From Bostrychus sinensis (Eukaryota; Chordata; Actinopteri; Gobiiformes; Eleotridae), in contig CM036254.1 of NCBI GenBank assembly GCA_020698575.1, positions 24,590,026 through 24,654,025 of the forward strand: 64,000 nucleotides of DNA, given 5' to 3'. The position numbers and the translations under genes were made by a program. Below the pieces are notes generated by a model. It searched no databases. It was not told the DNA's origin and was given only the letters and a program-made list of their open reading frames with translations. Below, piece after piece: positions 62,720-64,000 of the stretch (its first letter is position 1; each line of letters starts with the position of its first letter).

Positions 62720-63074
62720 GTGAGTTGCTTCTGTTCTCACAAAGGGCTGTGGGTAAAACTCCAGAGACCAGTAAAGCACCAGAGATTCAGTATGGGTTCA
62801 ACAAGACACAGATTTAATGTTTGTTTTTTTTTTGTTTTTTTTTTTGTAAATGGAGGCCATATCTGGACCTATATAAGGATGGTGTCTCTCTCTGGATTAA
62901 TGCAAATAACCCAAAATATCTCACTCTGTAGGTTGACTTCTTTTTATTTTTATTTTTTGAATGGGACAGCATGTATTAATGAACAGATAGTGCCGTAAAT
63001 ACACCGGATTATAGCTCAGAGCTAATTCATCCACCCATTCATCCATAGTCCCCACTCACTCACTCACATTCACA

Positions 63075-63188
63075 CCGGCTTCCTGGTGCTCCCCAGCGGT
63101 CTCCCATCCAGGTACTGACCAGGCCCTACCCTGCTTAGCTTCCAAGGTCTGACGGGATCGGGCATCCACAAGGCGGTATGGCTTTGCA
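63075..63188 (-). pseudogene. 5S rRNA-derived sequence (pseudogene or SINE head)
   Basis: The - strand contains gccataccgcc, cccgatcccgtcagacct, tggaagctaagcagggtagg, gcctggtcagtacctggatg and ggagaccgctggggagcacc in the order of vertebrate 5S rRNA. The internal promoter words (A box aagctaagcaggg and C box cctggatgggaga) are nearly intact. The first seven or so bases and the 3' stem do not match a true gene, and gtgaatgtgagtgagtgagt follows. It is thus a pseudogene or the head of a 5S-derived SINE, inserted antisense to cdh23 356 bases beyond an exon. Confidence 0.85.
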
Positions 63189-63253
63189 GATACAATATAT
63201 AGTTTGCTACAATTTGTGCTCACATTACACAAGTAAATGCTACAATATAAATG

Positions 63254-63797
63254 TATACAACATACAGAGAGCAGGCATAACATTATGACCACCTGGATTT
63301 TATTATATTGCTTAGACTTGCCCATTTTTCCTGCTTTTAGCACATCCACTTTGCTAAGGTATGGTATACTACATTGATGTCTGTAGGGAAATTCATTCTC
63401 TGCATTTGACCCATCCCTCAATTCCACTAGAACAACCTGTCAGGAGCAGTGGGCTGCAGCGGTGCAGCTCCCAGGGAGCAGCTGGCTGGAGGATTAGCCT
63501 ATTGTGCAGGTTTTGTGGTTGATGGGGGAAACCAGAGTACCCAGAGGAAACCCACCCAGACTTGGGGAGAACATGCAGACTCCGCACAGAAAAGCCCCAC
63601 ATGGTCCAGGAATTGTTCTTCTTGCTGTGAGGCAAGAGTGCTAACCACTAAGCCACCGTGCCGCCACTTTGAGGACAAAATGTTCACTTGCTGCTGCCAA
63701 TATATTCCACCCACTAAGGTGTACCGTGATGAAGAGATAATCTGTGTTATTCACTTCACCTGTCAGTGGTCATAATATTATGCCTGATCAGTGTATA
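63254..63797 (-). mobile_element. Tc1-like transposon remnant, copy 3, with nested insertion
   Basis: The left end runs tatacaacatacagagagca then ggcataacattatgaccacc, and the right end cagtggtcataatattatgc then ctgatcagtgtata. These are the family ends seen at 2103 and 21571. The words cttgcccatttttcctgctt and gaggacaaaatgttcacttg on the + strand come from the region around the transposase start. A separate 310-base sequence interrupts the element. Confidence 0.8.
63354..63663 (-). mobile_element. 310-base insertion nested in the Tc1-like copy
   Basis: The host element is split between CCACTTTG at 63346-63353 and the same eight bases at 63664-63671. The inserted sequence carries gaaattcattctctgcattt, gaggaaacccacccagactt, ggggagaacatgcagactcc, tgtgaggcaagagtgctaac and ccactaagccaccgtgcc. 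These are phrases of a very common fish repeat. No inverted ends or poly-A tail are visible, so the mechanism is undecided. Confidence 0.75.
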
Positions 63798-63997
63798 CAA
63801 AATCTACATATAATTAAAGGGATAATCCACTATTTTGTGAATAGAGGTTTATGAGACTCATAGAGATGGGTAACTGTAAGTACAAGTCTGTAATTTTAAA
63901 GTTAATACCTAACCTACCCTAACCCTAAGTGCAAGTCTGTGTTAAGTCATTTACACTACTTCTTACTTACTTGCATTGCTCATGTTTGATTCTCCAG

Positions 63998-64000
63998 ACA
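63998..64000 (+). CDS. cdh23: Possible first three bases of the next cdh23 exon
   Basis: The window ends ...gtttgattctccag|aca. The pyrimidine-rich run and AG would make a fair splice acceptor, and the previous exon ends in phase 0, so ACA (Thr) would be the first codon. EC3 continues at about this point in the family. Three bases cannot prove an exon, so this is only a pointer for whoever holds the adjoining sequence. Confidence 0.2.

Larger units (their letters stand above)
1..64000 (+). other. cdh23: Partial cadherin-23 gene (seven internal exons)
   Basis: Seven exons on the + strand join into one open frame of 266 complete codons with matching phases at every junction. The product is a run of cadherin repeats with the signature LDRE, LDYE, DPD and DVNDNAP calcium motifs. 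From memory it is much closer to vertebrate CDH23 EC1-EC3 than to other cadherins, for example GVVWLRQ, GGSVL.SFQPPS, FAID.ARGIVTVI, DVQDMDPIF.NLPYSTNI and DRENPLYS. CDH23 is a very large single-pass adhesion protein of hair-cell tip links that binds PCDH15 through EC1-EC2. First and last exons, promoter, membrane segment and cytoplasmic tail are not in the window. Orthology is inferred from remembered family sequence, not from a search. Confidence 0.93.
62720..64000 (+). other. cdh23 intron at the right edge
   Basis: The intron starts with a consensus gtgagt. It contains poly-T runs (62821-62846), a 5S-rRNA-derived sequence on the - strand (63075-63188) and a Tc1-like element (63254-63797) with a nested insertion. 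The intron may end at 63997. Confidence 0.8.

Noticed and set aside
63075..63188. Functional 5S rRNA gene
   Set aside because: The body matches, but the 5' end and closing stem differ and no T-run terminator follows at the right place.

Overview
The window is vertebrate, almost certainly ray-finned fish (teleost) genomic DNA. It is A+T-rich, has no bacterial-style gene packing, and carries only short coding exons with GT-AG borders. The rest is intron filled with Tc1-like, hAT-like and TTAA-type transposons, a Rex3/RTE-like LINE piece and a 5S-rRNA-derived repeat. The species cannot be named from the sequence alone.

One gene accounts for all convincing coding sequence: the fish orthologue of cadherin-23 (cdh23), on the + strand and incomplete at both ends. 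Seven exons (12004-12146, 12859-12906, 13280-13372, 44539-44733, 45257-45385, 51479-51557, 62607-62719; 800 bases) join in one open frame with consistent phases. They encode 266 complete codons covering most of extracellular cadherin repeat EC1, all of EC2 and the first part of EC3. These repeats form the N-terminal tip of the hair-cell tip-link protein, where EC1-EC2 contact protocadherin-15. The signal peptide and the start of EC1 must lie on exons upstream of the window, or in the first 12 kb without my recognising them. The rest of EC3 and the remaining gene lie downstream. The last three bases may be the start of the next exon.

Layout: 1-12003 is upstream intron with transposon fragments, a long (TA)n tract and one antisense open frame with a poly(A) signal of unknown status. 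12004-13372 holds three close exons that finish EC1. 13373-44538 is a 31-kb intron with a Tc1-type element wrapped around a LINE-like piece, a 5'-truncated and internally deleted LINE, two clear hAT-like MITEs, a deleted Tc1 copy and many repeats. 44539-45385 holds two exons (EC2 and the EC2-EC3 linker). 45386-51478 and 51558-62606 are further introns around a 79-base EC3 exon. 62607-62719 continues EC3, followed by a 5S-derived sequence and a Tc1-like element with a nested insertion.

I found no operon, CRISPR, phage or other novel multi-gene system. The most useful observations are the cdh23 identification itself, a changed calcium-site residue in EC1, several weak splice donors, and insertion events in which target-site duplications can be read directly.
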